Assembly: GCA_025356735.1 (NCBI GenBank)
Contig: JANXRT010000294.1
Coordinates: 1-11,749 of the forward strand
Direction: 5' to 3'
From: Acetobacteraceae bacterium
GTDB taxonomy: Bacteria > Pseudomonadota > Alphaproteobacteria > Acetobacterales > Acetobacteraceae
Length of the DNA stretch: 11,749 nucleotides
The position numbers were made by a program, and so were the translations under genes. Below the pieces are notes generated by a model. That model saw only the letters and a program-made list of their open reading frames with translations. It was not told where the DNA came from and made no database searches. The number at the start of each line of letters is the position of its first letter. The first letter of the stretch is position 1. Shown here piece by piece: positions 1 through 6,329 of the stretch.

Positions 1-173
1 CAAATATCGTGCCACCTAACAATTCCAGTTGGTTACGTTTCCCATCCGAGTAAAGTGTAAAGAATTCCGACATTTGGGGAGGCGGCGGAAGCCTGCGTCT
101 CTGGATCCTGTTCCCGGCTCATCTGTCAATCAGCACCCGACTGAAACCCTGCCAGAAAGCGGAATAAAACATT

Positions 174-410
174 ATGACTATTGAAAGCCCTGACCAAGCT
201 CGTCACGGATGGCGTCGTGCCGAATGGCAGCGGATGCTCGGAATGCGGCCCGAGATGCTGAGCGCGGCGCTGAAGGCCACTGCCGTAGTCGCGCCCAACG
301 AGCGAATGCGGCGTGGCCGAACCGTTGCGGGTGGGCGGCGCTCAAGGAGTGGCACCTGCCAAGGGCAAGGGGCCACCCAAGGCGTTGGACGAGGTAATCA
401 GAACCGATAG
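174..410 (+). CDS. Small unrecognised ORF, doubtful
   Basis: A 78-codon open frame that I do not recognise. It is rich in Arg, Ala and Gly, with no transmembrane segment, signal peptide or known motif. A weak purine-rich stretch (AGAAAGCGGA) lies about 10 bases before the ATG, which is the only support for translation. The opposite strand is open over almost the same span, as often happens in GC-rich DNA, and neither reading resembles a known family. The rest of bases 1-503 holds nothing I can name. The first 70 bases are noticeably more AT-rich than the rest of the window. Given the IS-derived surroundings, this could be transposon or gene debris rather than a gene. Confidence 0.15.
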   Translation: MTIESPDQARHGWRRAEWQRMLGMRPEMLSAALKATAVVAPNERMRRGRTVAGGRRSRSGTCQGQGATQGVGRGNQNR

Positions 411-503
411 CCACCGCCTATTGGCAGCCGCCTATTGCCTGGCCACCCCGGCGCGGCGGCACAAGATGCCAGCGGTGCAGATCTTACATCGGCCCTATCC
501 AAC

Positions 504-531
504 TGTAGAGGGCGGTCCAATTCCAGGCCAC
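504..531 (+). repeat. Left terminal inverted repeat of the 194-bp element
   Basis: Reads TGTAGAGGGCGGTCC and onward to GGCCAC. It matches the reverse complement of 670-697 at 27 of 28 positions; the only difference is G versus C at the fifth base. Confidence 0.8.
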
Positions 532-669
532 TCAAACGCCGTTTACGCCAGCTTCTAGCCTTCCACGTTTCGACGCCGAACGTCCTGTAAGAAGTTGTGA
601 AGACTGGCATTCGGTAGGTCTGCGGCACTGGCAGAGTGCCGCCGGACTGGCCTGGTTTTACTCCGCCCC

Positions 670-697
670 GTGGCCTGGAATTGGACCGCCCTGTACA
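670..697 (-). repeat. Right terminal inverted repeat of the 194-bp element
   Basis: On the minus strand it reads TGTACAGGGCGGTCC and onward to GGCCAC, pairing with 504-531. The half-repeat TGGCCTGG...CCGCC just inside it adds a second, weaker copy of the end sequence. Confidence 0.8.
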
Positions 698-1003
698 CTC
701 CGCCTCATAGGTCTCGAGAGTCTCCGGCTTGGCTTGCCCCTTCAGCACCATCGCCAGCTTCCAGGCGAGATCCACCATGTCCTGCATGCCGGTGTTGATT
801 CCTTGCGCCCCGGCCGGGCTTTGGATATGCGCGGAATCGCCACCGAGGAAGACCCGCCCCACACTCATGGTGTGGACCATCCGGCTGTTGATGCGAAACC
901 AGGAACTCCAGCTCATGTCGTGAAAGCGCGCCGGAATGTGCGAGCGCTGGTCATAAAGCTTCTGCAACTCGCCGATCGAGGGTGTCGTGTCTTTGGTAGT
1001 GGG
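698..1003 (-). pseudogene. FAD-dependent aromatic monooxygenase, internal fragment
   Basis: The 102 codons match the C-terminal part of the FAD-binding domain of PheA/TfdB/MhpA-type flavoprotein hydroxylases, which use NAD(P)H and O2 to hydroxylate aromatic rings. Visible landmarks in order are FRINSRMVHTMSVGRVFLGGDSAH, where the GD contacts the FAD ribityl chain, then SPAGAQGINTGMQDMVDLAWKLA and ETYEAE. Such proteins usually have about 400-600 residues, so roughly three quarters is missing. The N-terminal GxGxxG dinucleotide motif and the C-terminal thioredoxin-like domain are both absent. The 5' side stops at the left inverted repeat of the IS3 element, and the 3' side stops at the 194-bp element. 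The frame stays open into both elements only by chance. I found no continuation beyond 2398 or before 504. Confidence 0.85.
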
Positions 1004-1031
1004 TGGAGCGGCCTCTATTTCGACCGGACAC
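1004..1031 (+). repeat. IS3 element, left inverted repeat
   Basis: Reads TGGAGCGGCCTCTATT, then ACCGGACAC. It matches the reverse complement of 2372-2398 with a few mismatches and one gap. Confidence 0.8.
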
Positions 1032-1048
1032 CTGGCGCAACCTGAGGA

Positions 1049-1066
1049 CCTAGGCTTACGCCTAGG
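1049..1066 (+). other. Short hairpin inside the IS left end
   Basis: CCTAGGC and GCCTAGG pair perfectly around a TTAC loop, 10 bases before the orfA start. It could shield the orfA start from read-through translation, as structures near IS ends sometimes do, but that role is inference. Confidence 0.4.
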
Positions 1067-1459
1067 CATGCGTCTATGCCCAATGATCCGATGCGCGTTG
1101 AAATCAGCACCAGCCGCGAGTGTCGACGGCGCTGCAGTGCCGAACGCAAACTGGCTTTGGTCGAGGAAACCCTGCACCCTCCGCAGGTTTCCACTGGCTT
1201 TGCCAGCGGAACCTTGCCTGCTCCGCCCGGCATGATGGTCTCGGCCGTGGCTCGTCAGCACGGTGTCTCGCCCAGTTTGTTGTTCAGATGGAGACAGCTG
1301 ATGTCCCAGGGCGGTCAGGTTGCCGTCAGCCGACGAGGATGTCGTCGCGATGAGGCGAGCGCGTGAGCTCGAACAGCGGGTGCGTGAACTCGAACGCCTG
1401 CTCGGGCGCAAAACGCTGGAAGTCGAGGTGCCCAAGGAAGCCTTAACCGCCGCTCGGGG

Positions 1460-1466
1460 AAAAAAG
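1460..1466 (+). other. Programmed -1 frameshift site A-AAA-AAG
   Basis: Six A and one G lie in the zero frame of the distal orfA as GGA-AAA-AAG. A -1 slip gives GCC CGT CTG GCA, with no stop before the orfB frame KVVADILG. IS2 and its relatives use this same heptamer to make the OrfAB fusion transposase. The orfA frame itself ends about 45 bases later, at TGA 1509-1511. Confidence 0.85.
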
Positions 1467-1831
1467 CCCGTCTGGCAGTTGCCGTCGCAGCTACGGGACG
1501 GTTCCCGGTGAAGGTCGTGGCCGACATCCTGGGCGTTGCACGCTCCAACCTTGTCGAGCAGCTGGCAGGCGGCGCCCGGCGCCGCGGTCGCTACCATCGT
1601 GAAGGCGACAACGAGTTGCTGGCGGCCATCCGTCCGCTGACGGACGCCCGGCCGACCTACGGCTATCGCCGGATCACCGCGCTGCTGAACCGCGCCCGCC
1701 GCGCGGCCGGGGCCGCGCCGATCACCCACAAGCGGGTCTACCGCCTGATGGCGCAAGGCCGCCTGCGGCTCCAGCCGCACGTCGGCACCCGGCTGGTCCG
1801 GGCGCATGAGGGCAGCGTTATCGCTCTGGCT

Positions 1832-1882
1832 TCCAATCAGCGCTGGCGTCCAATCAGCGCTGGCGTCCAATCAGCACTGGTC
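1832..1882 (+). repeat. 17-bp tandem triplication inside orfB
   Basis: Units are 1832-1848, 1849-1865 and 1866-1882. The first two are identical (TCCAATCAGCGCTGGCG) and the third differs at a few bases. Each unit encodes SNQxW in a different frame. Removing two units (34 bases) joins the upstream HEGSVIALASNQ and downstream WSSDGLEI frames without a break. Confidence 0.92.
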
Positions 1883-2371
1883 GTCCGACGGGCTGGAGAT
1901 CGATTGCTGGAACGGCGAGGTGGTGCGGGTCGTGTTCGCCATCGACACCTGTGACCGTGAGATCATCGCCTGGCAGGCCAGCACCGGTGGCATCCGCGGC
2001 GAGATCGTGCGCGACCTGATGCTCGCCTGCGTCGAAAGCCGGTTCGCTGCTCTGCGGGCGCCCTGGCCCGTGCAGTGGCTGGCGGACAATGGACCGGCCT
2101 ACATTGCCTGCGACATGTTGGACTTCGCCACGTCGCTCTCCCTCGTGCCCTGCTTTACACCGGTGCGAAGCCCAGAAAGCAACGGCGTCAGCGAGGCATT
2201 CGTGAAAACCCTGAAGCGCGACTACACCCGCATCCAGCCTCGCCCAGATGCCCTCACTGTTTTGCAGCAGCTGCCCGCCTGGATCGAGGATTATAACGAA
2301 AACCACCCACACAGTGGCTTGCGGATGTGCTCACCACGTGAATTCATCCGTAGCCAATCGCAACCAGCCTC

Positions 2372-2398
2372 GTGTCCGGTTTAATAGGGGCAACTCCA
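2372..2398 (-). repeat. IS3 element, right inverted repeat
   Basis: On the minus strand it reads TGGAGTTGCCCCTATT, then ACCGGACAC. It overlaps the last codons and the TAA of orfB, a common arrangement in this family. Bases 2399-2502, between the element and the next gene, show nothing recognisable. Confidence 0.8.
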
Positions 2399-2502
2399 GC
2401 CACCTCCGTGCGCCAACAGCGGTCAGCTTCTACTTATCGTGTCTGACCTCTCATTGCGAAAAGTGGAGGATTTGCAATAGCCGACGCCGGAAACAGAGGG
2501 GC

Positions 2503-3456
2503 CTACCCGTGCAGGAAGCGTCGCAGCGCTTCGCGAGTATCGTGCTCGGCTTGCCGGGTCACGCGGGCATGCGTCGCACGATAGAAGCCGTGATAAGCCC
2601 GCGGATACACGTGGAGTTCAACCGGCACTCCGGCGCGGCTCAGTCGATCCGCATAGGTCAGATTTTCTTCGAGGAAGAGATCAAGGCCGCCGACCGAAAT
2701 GTAGGTTGGAGGCAAGCCCGACACATCCGCTGCTCGCGCCGCCGCCGCATATGGCGAGACGCCGGCCGAGCCCGGCTCCTCGCCGAGCAGCGAGCGCCAG
2801 CCGAAATAGTTGTTCGCCTGCGTCCAGACGAATTCGCCGACGCAAGGATGCAGGTCCTTGCGCACCGCCGTTCGGTCGTCGATCATCGGATAGATCAGAT
2901 GCTGGAAGGCGAATTTCGGTCCCTGCCGGTCGCGGGCGTAAAGTGCCGCGGCCGCCGCGAAACCGCCGCCGCCGCTTTCGCCCTTGATGCCGATGCGGGC
3001 GGGATCAAGCCCAAGCCCGGCGGCGTTCGCGTGCAACCAGGCGAACACCGAGTAGATGTCCTCCAGCGGCGCCGGATGCGGCGCTTCCGGGGCGAGGCGA
3101 TGATCCACGGAATAGATCGCGCATCTCAGCTCCGACGCGAGGAGCCTGTTCTCCACATCCTTCATTTCCGGCGCGCCCATCACAAAGCCCCCGCCATGGA
3201 TGTGCACGATAGCGGGAAGCGGATCATCAGACCTGGCCGGGCGATAGGTCAGAACCCGGATCGGTTGCGCGTCAAACGCACTCTCGACGTGGACCTCGCT
3301 TGTCGCGACATCGGGCAGATCCGGTTTCACGGCGGAGCTCAGCAACGCGAGCGCATCGGCGCGACGCCGCGTCAAGGTTTCTGCGGTTAGCGGCACCTGT
3401 GGCCAGAGCGCGAGCGCTTCGCGCAATTCGGGATCAATAAGTTCGATTGTGCTCAT
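2503..3456 (-). CDS. Alpha/beta hydrolase, hormone-sensitive lipase (family IV) esterase
   Basis: This 317-residue protein has all hallmarks of the bacterial HSL (family IV, Abhydrolase_3) carboxylesterases, which cleave short-chain esters. The oxyanion-hole motif HGGGF is at 87-91 and the nucleophile elbow GESGG at 159-163, with Ser161 as nucleophile. Asp259 (VGGLDLF) and His289 (RAYHGF) complete the triad. Length is normal and I see no signal peptide, so it should be cytoplasmic. I chose the ATG giving MSTIELIDPEL because homologous N-termini begin there. A TTG at 3519 would add 21 unconvincing residues. No strong ribosome site precedes the ATG. It is transcribed towards the IS3 element and away from the VOC gene. 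The substrate cannot be read from sequence; ester or lactone cleavage in the local catabolic pathway is inference. Confidence 0.92.
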   Translation of the reverse strand: MSTIELIDPELREALALWPQVPLTAETLTRRRADALALLSSAVKPDLPDVATSEVHVESAFDAQPIRVLTYRPARSDDPLPAIVHIHGGGFVMGAPEMKDVENRLLASELRCAIYSVDHRLAPEAPHPAPLEDIYSVFAWLHANAAGLGLDPARIGIKGESGGGGFAAAAALYARDRQGPKFAFQHLIYPMIDDRTAVRKDLHPCVGEFVWTQANNYFGWRSLLGEEPGSAGVSPYAAAARAADVSGLPPTYISVGGLDLFLEENLTYADRLSRAGVPVELHVYPRAYHGFYRATHARVTRQAEHDTREALRRFLHG

Positions 3457-3593
3457 GGTTGGCAGCGGGGTCCGTTTGAGGCAGAGCAAAACGGTATGGC
3501 AGCGACGGCCTGGCGACAAGTCAGCGTAGGTTTCGCCTGCCTATAGATCAGCGGGACCGGGCCAGAGTGCTGGCGACAGGCAGGGAGCCATCC

Positions 3594-4073
3594 ATGGCAG
3601 ACATGCTGGGGATTGATCACGTCGCCTTTGCCGCCGCCGACCTGGAGGCGACCTGCGCGTTCCACGATCGGTTGTTTGGCGCCCGAACGCATCTGAATTG
3701 TGCCCTAAACGGGAAAAGCCTGGTTCGCCAGATCGCGCTGGGCGGCGCGCTGCTTAGCATCCACCAAGTGGGGAACGGGCTCGAACGGGCCACGCAACAG
3801 CCAACGGTTGGCGGCGCGGATATCTGCCTGCGGTGGTCCGGGACCATCGAGGGCGCAGCCGATCTGCTGCGGGTACATGGGATCGCGATCGTCGATGGGC
3901 CGTCACGGCGTCGCACCGCCGATGGACCGTCACGGCGTCGCACCGCCGATGGGCTTCCGGCTCTTTCCATCCATTTCCGGGATCCGGACGGCAATCTCCT
4001 GGAGCTCATGGCGGCGGACGAGAGTGCGTTGGATAAATGCGATTGCCCCCGCAAGTCGCCCCGCGGCAATTGA
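3594..4073 (+). CDS. VOC (glyoxalase/dioxygenase-fold) protein
   Basis: A 159-residue vicinal-oxygen-chelate protein. IDHVAFAAADLEAT at 7-20 is the first beta-alpha motif, with His9 as a likely metal ligand. SIHFRDPDGNLLELMA at 125-140 is the C-terminal motif, with Glu137 as a likely ligand and His127 possibly a further one. This fold serves glyoxalase I, extradiol dioxygenases, epimerases and fosfomycin-resistance enzymes; one domain of this size does not reveal which. The start is set by a ribosome site, GCAGGGAG, about 7 bases before the ATG. A nine-residue tandem duplication, DGPSRRRTA at 101-109 and 110-118, extends the loop before the last motif. The gene diverges from the esterase across about 140 bases and lies about 190 bases before the MFS gene. 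The C-terminal tail after residue 143 is polar and probably disordered. Confidence 0.85.
   Translation: MADMLGIDHVAFAAADLEATCAFHDRLFGARTHLNCALNGKSLVRQIALGGALLSIHQVGNGLERATQQPTVGGADICLRWSGTIEGAADLLRVHGIAIVDGPSRRRTADGPSRRRTADGLPALSIHFRDPDGNLLELMAADESALDKCDCPRKSPRGN
3893..3946 (+). repeat. 27-bp tandem duplication inside the VOC gene
   Basis: Units 3893-3919 and 3920-3946 differ at one base (G at 3899, A at 3926), and a partial third copy (CGATGGGC) follows. The length is a multiple of three, so the frame is kept and only nine residues are added. Confidence 0.92.
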
Positions 4074-4138
4074 CGGCGGTACGACAATCTGACGATCATC
4101 GGAGTGGATCGATACCAGAAGAACGAAGAAGGGCTCCG

Positions 4139-4184
4139 ACGTGGAAACCCTGGGCGAGGAACCCGCCAGTTCCTGTTTCCACGT
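4139..4184 (+). other. Two-tier hairpin between the VOC and MFS genes
   Basis: The outer arms ACGTGGAAAC (4139-4148) and GTTTCCACGT (4175-4184) pair perfectly over 10 bp. The inner arms AGGAAC (4157-4162) and GTTCCT (4169-4174) pair over 6 bp around the loop CCGCCA, leaving an eight-base bulge on the left. No T-run follows, so this is not a classic intrinsic terminator for either strand. It could be an mRNA-end structure, an operator with nested half-sites, or a relic of a small repeat element. Confidence 0.6.
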
Positions 4185-4260
4185 AAAGCCAGCCCATCCG
4201 CCAAGCCGCTGAAATAAGACGAATTCAATCGTTAAATAGGCATTGTGAGGGAGCGACAAC

Positions 4261-5583
4261 GTGGGACAGCTTGAAAAACGCACCATGGCCAAGGTTTCGG
4301 CGCGGCTGATCCCCTTCCTCATCCTGTGCTACTTCGTGGCCTATCTCGACCGGGTCAATCTGGCCTTCGCCGCACTCGAGATGAACAAGGACCTGGCCTT
4401 CTCCGCCACCGTCTACGGCACCGGAGCGGGGATCTTCTTTCTCAGCTACTTCCTGCTGGAAACGCCTTCGAACCTGGTGCTGGTGCGCGTCGGCGCACGC
4501 CGCTGGATCGCGCGCATCATGTTCACCTGGGGCATCCTGTCCGGCTGCATGGCGCTCGTTTCCAGTGAAACGGGATTCTACGTCGTCCGCTTCCTGCTCG
4601 GCGCGGCCGAGGCCGGGTTTTTCCCCGGCATCATCTTCTATCTCACGCTGTGGTTTCCCGCGGCCTACCGCGGCCGGATCATCGGCATGTTCATGGCCGC
4701 GATCCCGCTCTCGGCGGTGGTCGGCGCCCCGCTCTCCAGCCTCCTGCTGTACCTCGACGGCGGCTTCGGCCTCAGGGGTTGGCAATGGATCTTCATCCTG
4801 GAGGCGATCCCCGCGGTCATCCTCTCCGTCGTCGTCTATTTCTACCTGACCGAAAAGCCCGCGGATGCCAAATGGCTCGCCGCCGACGAGCGCGACTGGC
4901 TGATCGCCCGCCAGGAGAACGAGCGGGCCCACCGGGAGGCGGTGGAGAACCACAGCGTGCTCCAGGCACTGACCAACCCGAAGGTGCTGGCGCTGGGCGT
5001 CGTCGGCATCTCGATCGCCTACTCGATCTACGCCCTGGCCTACTTCCTGCCGCAAGTGGTCAAGGCCTTCGGCGTGACCAACATGCAGACCGGGCTGATC
5101 ACCGCCATCCCGTTCGCGGTCGGCACGATCGGCATGGTCTGGTACGGCAGGCGTTCCGACCGGCTGCTGGAGCGGCGCAGCCACGCGGCGATCGCCTTGC
5201 TGCTCACCGGCCTCGGCATCGCCGCCGCCGCGGTGATCGACGATCCCTATATAAAGATGGCCTGGCTCTGCCTCGCCGGCTTCGGTGCCTTCGCCGTGCT
5301 GCCGGCGTTCTGGGCGATGCCCACCGCGTTCCTGTCCGGCAGCGCGGCGGCGGCGGGCATCGCCTTCATCAACTCGATCGCCAATATCTCCGGCTTTGTC
5401 GGCCCGATGATCATCGGGCGCATCAAGGATGCCACCGGCAGCTTCAGCGGCGGCTTCCTTGTCGTCGCCGGGATCAGCGTGGTCGCGGCAATCGTGATGC
5501 TGTGCGTCGGCCATGAAAAAGCGCTGGAACAAATGCCCGCATCCGGCGGCGAGCTACTGCCGGGCGCGATCCGGGTCGAGTAG
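4261..5583 (+). CDS. MFS transporter, anion:cation symporter (ACS) family
   Basis: A 440-residue permease of the normal length for the family, with about 12 hydrophobic segments. The opening KVSARLIPFLILCYFVAYLDRVNLAFAALEM is the family signature in the first transmembrane helix. FLLGAAEAGFFPGIIFYLTLWFP marks the fourth and fifth helices, and the central cytoplasmic loop runs at about 200-235. The second-half loop YGRRSDRLLERRSH echoes the GxxxDR motif. Known members import organic anions such as phthalate, tartrate, glucarate or 4-hydroxyphenylacetate by proton symport; the substrate here is unknown. The start is GTG, chosen because GAGGGAGCG lies about 7 bases before it and homologues begin a few residues before KVS. 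The gene stands alone after a structured gap and looks intact, so it may still feed the surrounding catabolic genes. Confidence 0.92.
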   Translation: MGQLEKRTMAKVSARLIPFLILCYFVAYLDRVNLAFAALEMNKDLAFSATVYGTGAGIFFLSYFLLETPSNLVLVRVGARRWIARIMFTWGILSGCMALVSSETGFYVVRFLLGAAEAGFFPGIIFYLTLWFPAAYRGRIIGMFMAAIPLSAVVGAPLSSLLLYLDGGFGLRGWQWIFILEAIPAVILSVVVYFYLTEKPADAKWLAADERDWLIARQENERAHREAVENHSVLQALTNPKVLALGVVGISIAYSIYALAYFLPQVVKAFGVTNMQTGLITAIPFAVGTIGMVWYGRRSDRLLERRSHAAIALLLTGLGIAAAAVIDDPYIKMAWLCLAGFGAFAVLPAFWAMPTAFLSGSAAAAGIAFINSIANISGFVGPMIIGRIKDATGSFSGGFLVVAGISVVAAIVMLCVGHEKALEQMPASGGELLPGAIRVE

Positions 5584-5611
5584 CGAATGGCCGGTAGCGA
5601 AAGGTCCCTGG

Positions 5612-5767
5612 TCACAGGGTCACGAGCGCGAGCCCCATGGTATCGCCGCGGTCAAGGGCGGTAACCGTCGGCGCGATCTGGTCGGTGACCATGGCGCGAA
5701 AGTCCCGGCGGCCGTTCTGGAACCATTCAATGAACATATCGATCAGCCTTGTCAGGTTAGCAGCCTC
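5612..5767 (-). pseudogene. Unidentified coding scrap
   Basis: On the minus strand about 50 codons read EAANLTRLIDMFIEWFQNGR and on through RDFRAMVTDQIAPTVTALDRGDTMGL to a TGA at 5614-5612. Codon choice (AAC, CTG, ATC, TTC, CAG, GAC) looks like real coding DNA, and the composition looks like the end of a helical protein. I cannot assign a family. No start codon with a ribosome site is present, and upstream the frame runs into the antisense of the IS6 relic. It is probably the 3' end of a gene cut by the IS6 insertion. Confidence 0.3.
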
Positions 5768-5817
5768 GGTCGGACCGTGGCAGCTTGGCTGGCATGGCGA
5801 CGTCCTCCCATCCCCAC

Positions 5818-6102
5818 TGCGGCTTCCGCTTTCCGGCCGAGGTGATCCAACATGCGGTCTAGCTCTACCACTGCTTCAGCCTGAGCCTGCGCGATGTCGA
5901 GACCATCTTGGCCGTCTGCGGCGTGGTGGTGTCCTTTCAGAGCATCCGGGAGAGGGGCTTGCGCTTCGGTCGGGTGTTTGCCAACGCGCTGAAGCGGTGC
6001 AGTCCACAGCCGGGCCATAAGTGGCACCTCGAAGAGGTGTTCATCCACATCCGGGGCAAGCGGCACTACCTTTGGCGCGTGGTGGACCAGCATGGAAACG
6101 TG
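5818..6102 (+). pseudogene. IS6-family transposase, N-terminal fragment with amber codon
   Basis: The frame reads CGFRFPAEVIQHAV, then TAG at 5860-5862, then LYHCFSLSLRDVETILAVCG, SIRERGLRFGRVFANALKR, and PGHKWHLEEVFIHIRGKRHYLWRVVDQHGNV. This matches the first 95 or so residues of IS6-family (IS26-like) transposases, where WHLDEVFIRI carries the first catalytic Asp. Here that position reads HLEEV, so the Asp is replaced by Glu. The TAG stands where relatives have a Trp (TGG). Similarity ends after GNV at 6102, and the frame stops at 6129. The remaining half, with the other catalytic residues, is missing, and I find no terminal repeats on either side. Bases 6130-6294 hold nothing I recognise. 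Confidence 0.82.
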
Positions 6103-6294
6103 CGGCAGTGGGCGCTCAGTTTCGGCTGACGGGCATCTGCAGCAGCTGGCCTTCGAGTTGCACGGGCCGCATGGATCTGCCCGGGGGACGATCCATCAGG
6201 AAGGCTGCAAGGAAGTCCCCGCGATGCCGACCGAAGAGTGACGTTGAGGCCGGAGATACCTGCGCCGACGTTGTCGGCGGCCTTGGCGGCACGG

Positions 6295-6329
6295 CCGCGC
6301 GTAGCCGTCCGCGTGACGGCTACGCGCGG
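6295..6329 (-). terminator. Strong 15-bp hairpin overlapping a stop codon
   Basis: CCGCGCGTAGCCGTC (6295-6309) and GACGGCTACGCGCGG (6315-6329) pair perfectly around the five-base loop CGCGT. The TAG of the binding-protein gene (6322-6320, minus) lies inside the arm. No T-run follows on either strand, so if it ends transcription it is not a canonical intrinsic terminator. It may instead protect the mRNA 3' end. Confidence 0.5.

Larger units (their letters stand above)
504..697. mobile_element. 194-bp nonautonomous element with 28-bp inverted ends (IS21-like relic)
   Basis: The two ends are a near-perfect inverted repeat of 28 bp: both start TGTA, differ at one base, and then share 23 identical bases. 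Inside the right end lies an imperfect direct repeat (TGGCCTGG...CCGCC at about 648-667 and 671-690). Such repeated subterminal motifs, together with TG...CA ends, are typical of IS21-family elements. There is no transposase, so this is either a MITE-like derivative or an IS with its interior deleted. An 8-bp stem (622-629 with 635-642) sits in the middle. I see no convincing target duplication (CAAC before, CTCC after). The right end abuts the reading frame of the monooxygenase remnant exactly after a GAG codon. The family assignment is inference. Confidence 0.6.
1076..2384 (+). pseudogene. IS3-family (IS2 group) OrfAB transposase, broken
   Basis: OrfA starts at 1076 with a helix-turn-helix (VSAVARQHGVSPSLLFRWRQL), followed by the heptad-like RELEQRVRELERLLGRKTLE. 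These two parts lie in different frames: after GGQVAV (about 1325-1332) the reading must move by one base to reach ADEDVVAMRR. OrfB is reached by a -1 slip at 1460-1466 and continues KVVADILGVARSNLVE...YGYRRITALLNR. A 17-bp triplication at 1832-1882 then throws it out of frame. After that comes the rest of the rve/DDE domain: WSSDGLEI, ADNGPAY and ESNGVSEAFVKTLK carry the likely D, D and E. It ends near SPREFIRSQ, as relatives do. About 15 extra residues sit between VEETLH and PGMMVS in OrfA, apparently an old local duplication. Confidence 0.93.
1004..2398 (+). mobile_element. IS3-family insertion sequence, IS2 group, inactivated
   Basis: A 1395-bp element, the usual size for the family. It has imperfect terminal repeats starting TGGAG on both sides, overlapping orfA and orfB frames joined by an A6G slippery heptamer, and a DDE integrase domain in orfB. 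The flanking bases GTGGG and GCCAC do not form a direct repeat. Either the insertion is old, it arose by recombination, or the ends lie a few bases further out: the match continues weakly outward to about 1000 and 2402. The element interrupts a monooxygenase gene on its left side but does not separate two recognisable halves of it, so a deletion accompanied or followed insertion. The transposase needs two frame corrections to be read and should be inactive. Confidence 0.93.

Noticed and set aside
398..1870. A 490-codon minus-strand open frame across the 194-bp element, the monooxygenase scrap and half of the IS3 element
   Set aside because: Only 698-1003 resembles a protein family. The rest is antisense to the transposase or lies in the mini-element, and stays open by GC bias.
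1832..1882. CRISPR-like array from the repeated 17-bp units
   Set aside because: The units are directly adjacent with no spacers and lie inside the transposase coding frame.
995..2407. Target-site duplication of the IS3 element
   Set aside because: Flanking bases at 1004/2398 (GTGGG, GCCAC) and at the alternative ends 1000/2402 (GGTAG, CCTCC) do not match each other.
2248..3390. A long plus-strand frame (380 codons) opposite the esterase
   Set aside because: Arg-rich shadow of the HSL esterase with no family resemblance; the minus strand shows a complete catalytic triad.
4225..5532. A 435-codon minus-strand frame opposite the MFS gene
   Set aside because: Composition is dominated by Asp, Gly, Glu, His and Arg, as expected from reading antisense to a hydrophobic membrane protein.
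5606..5619. CCCTG-GTCA-CAGGG as a terminator after the MFS gene
   Set aside because: The stem is only five base pairs and no T-run follows.
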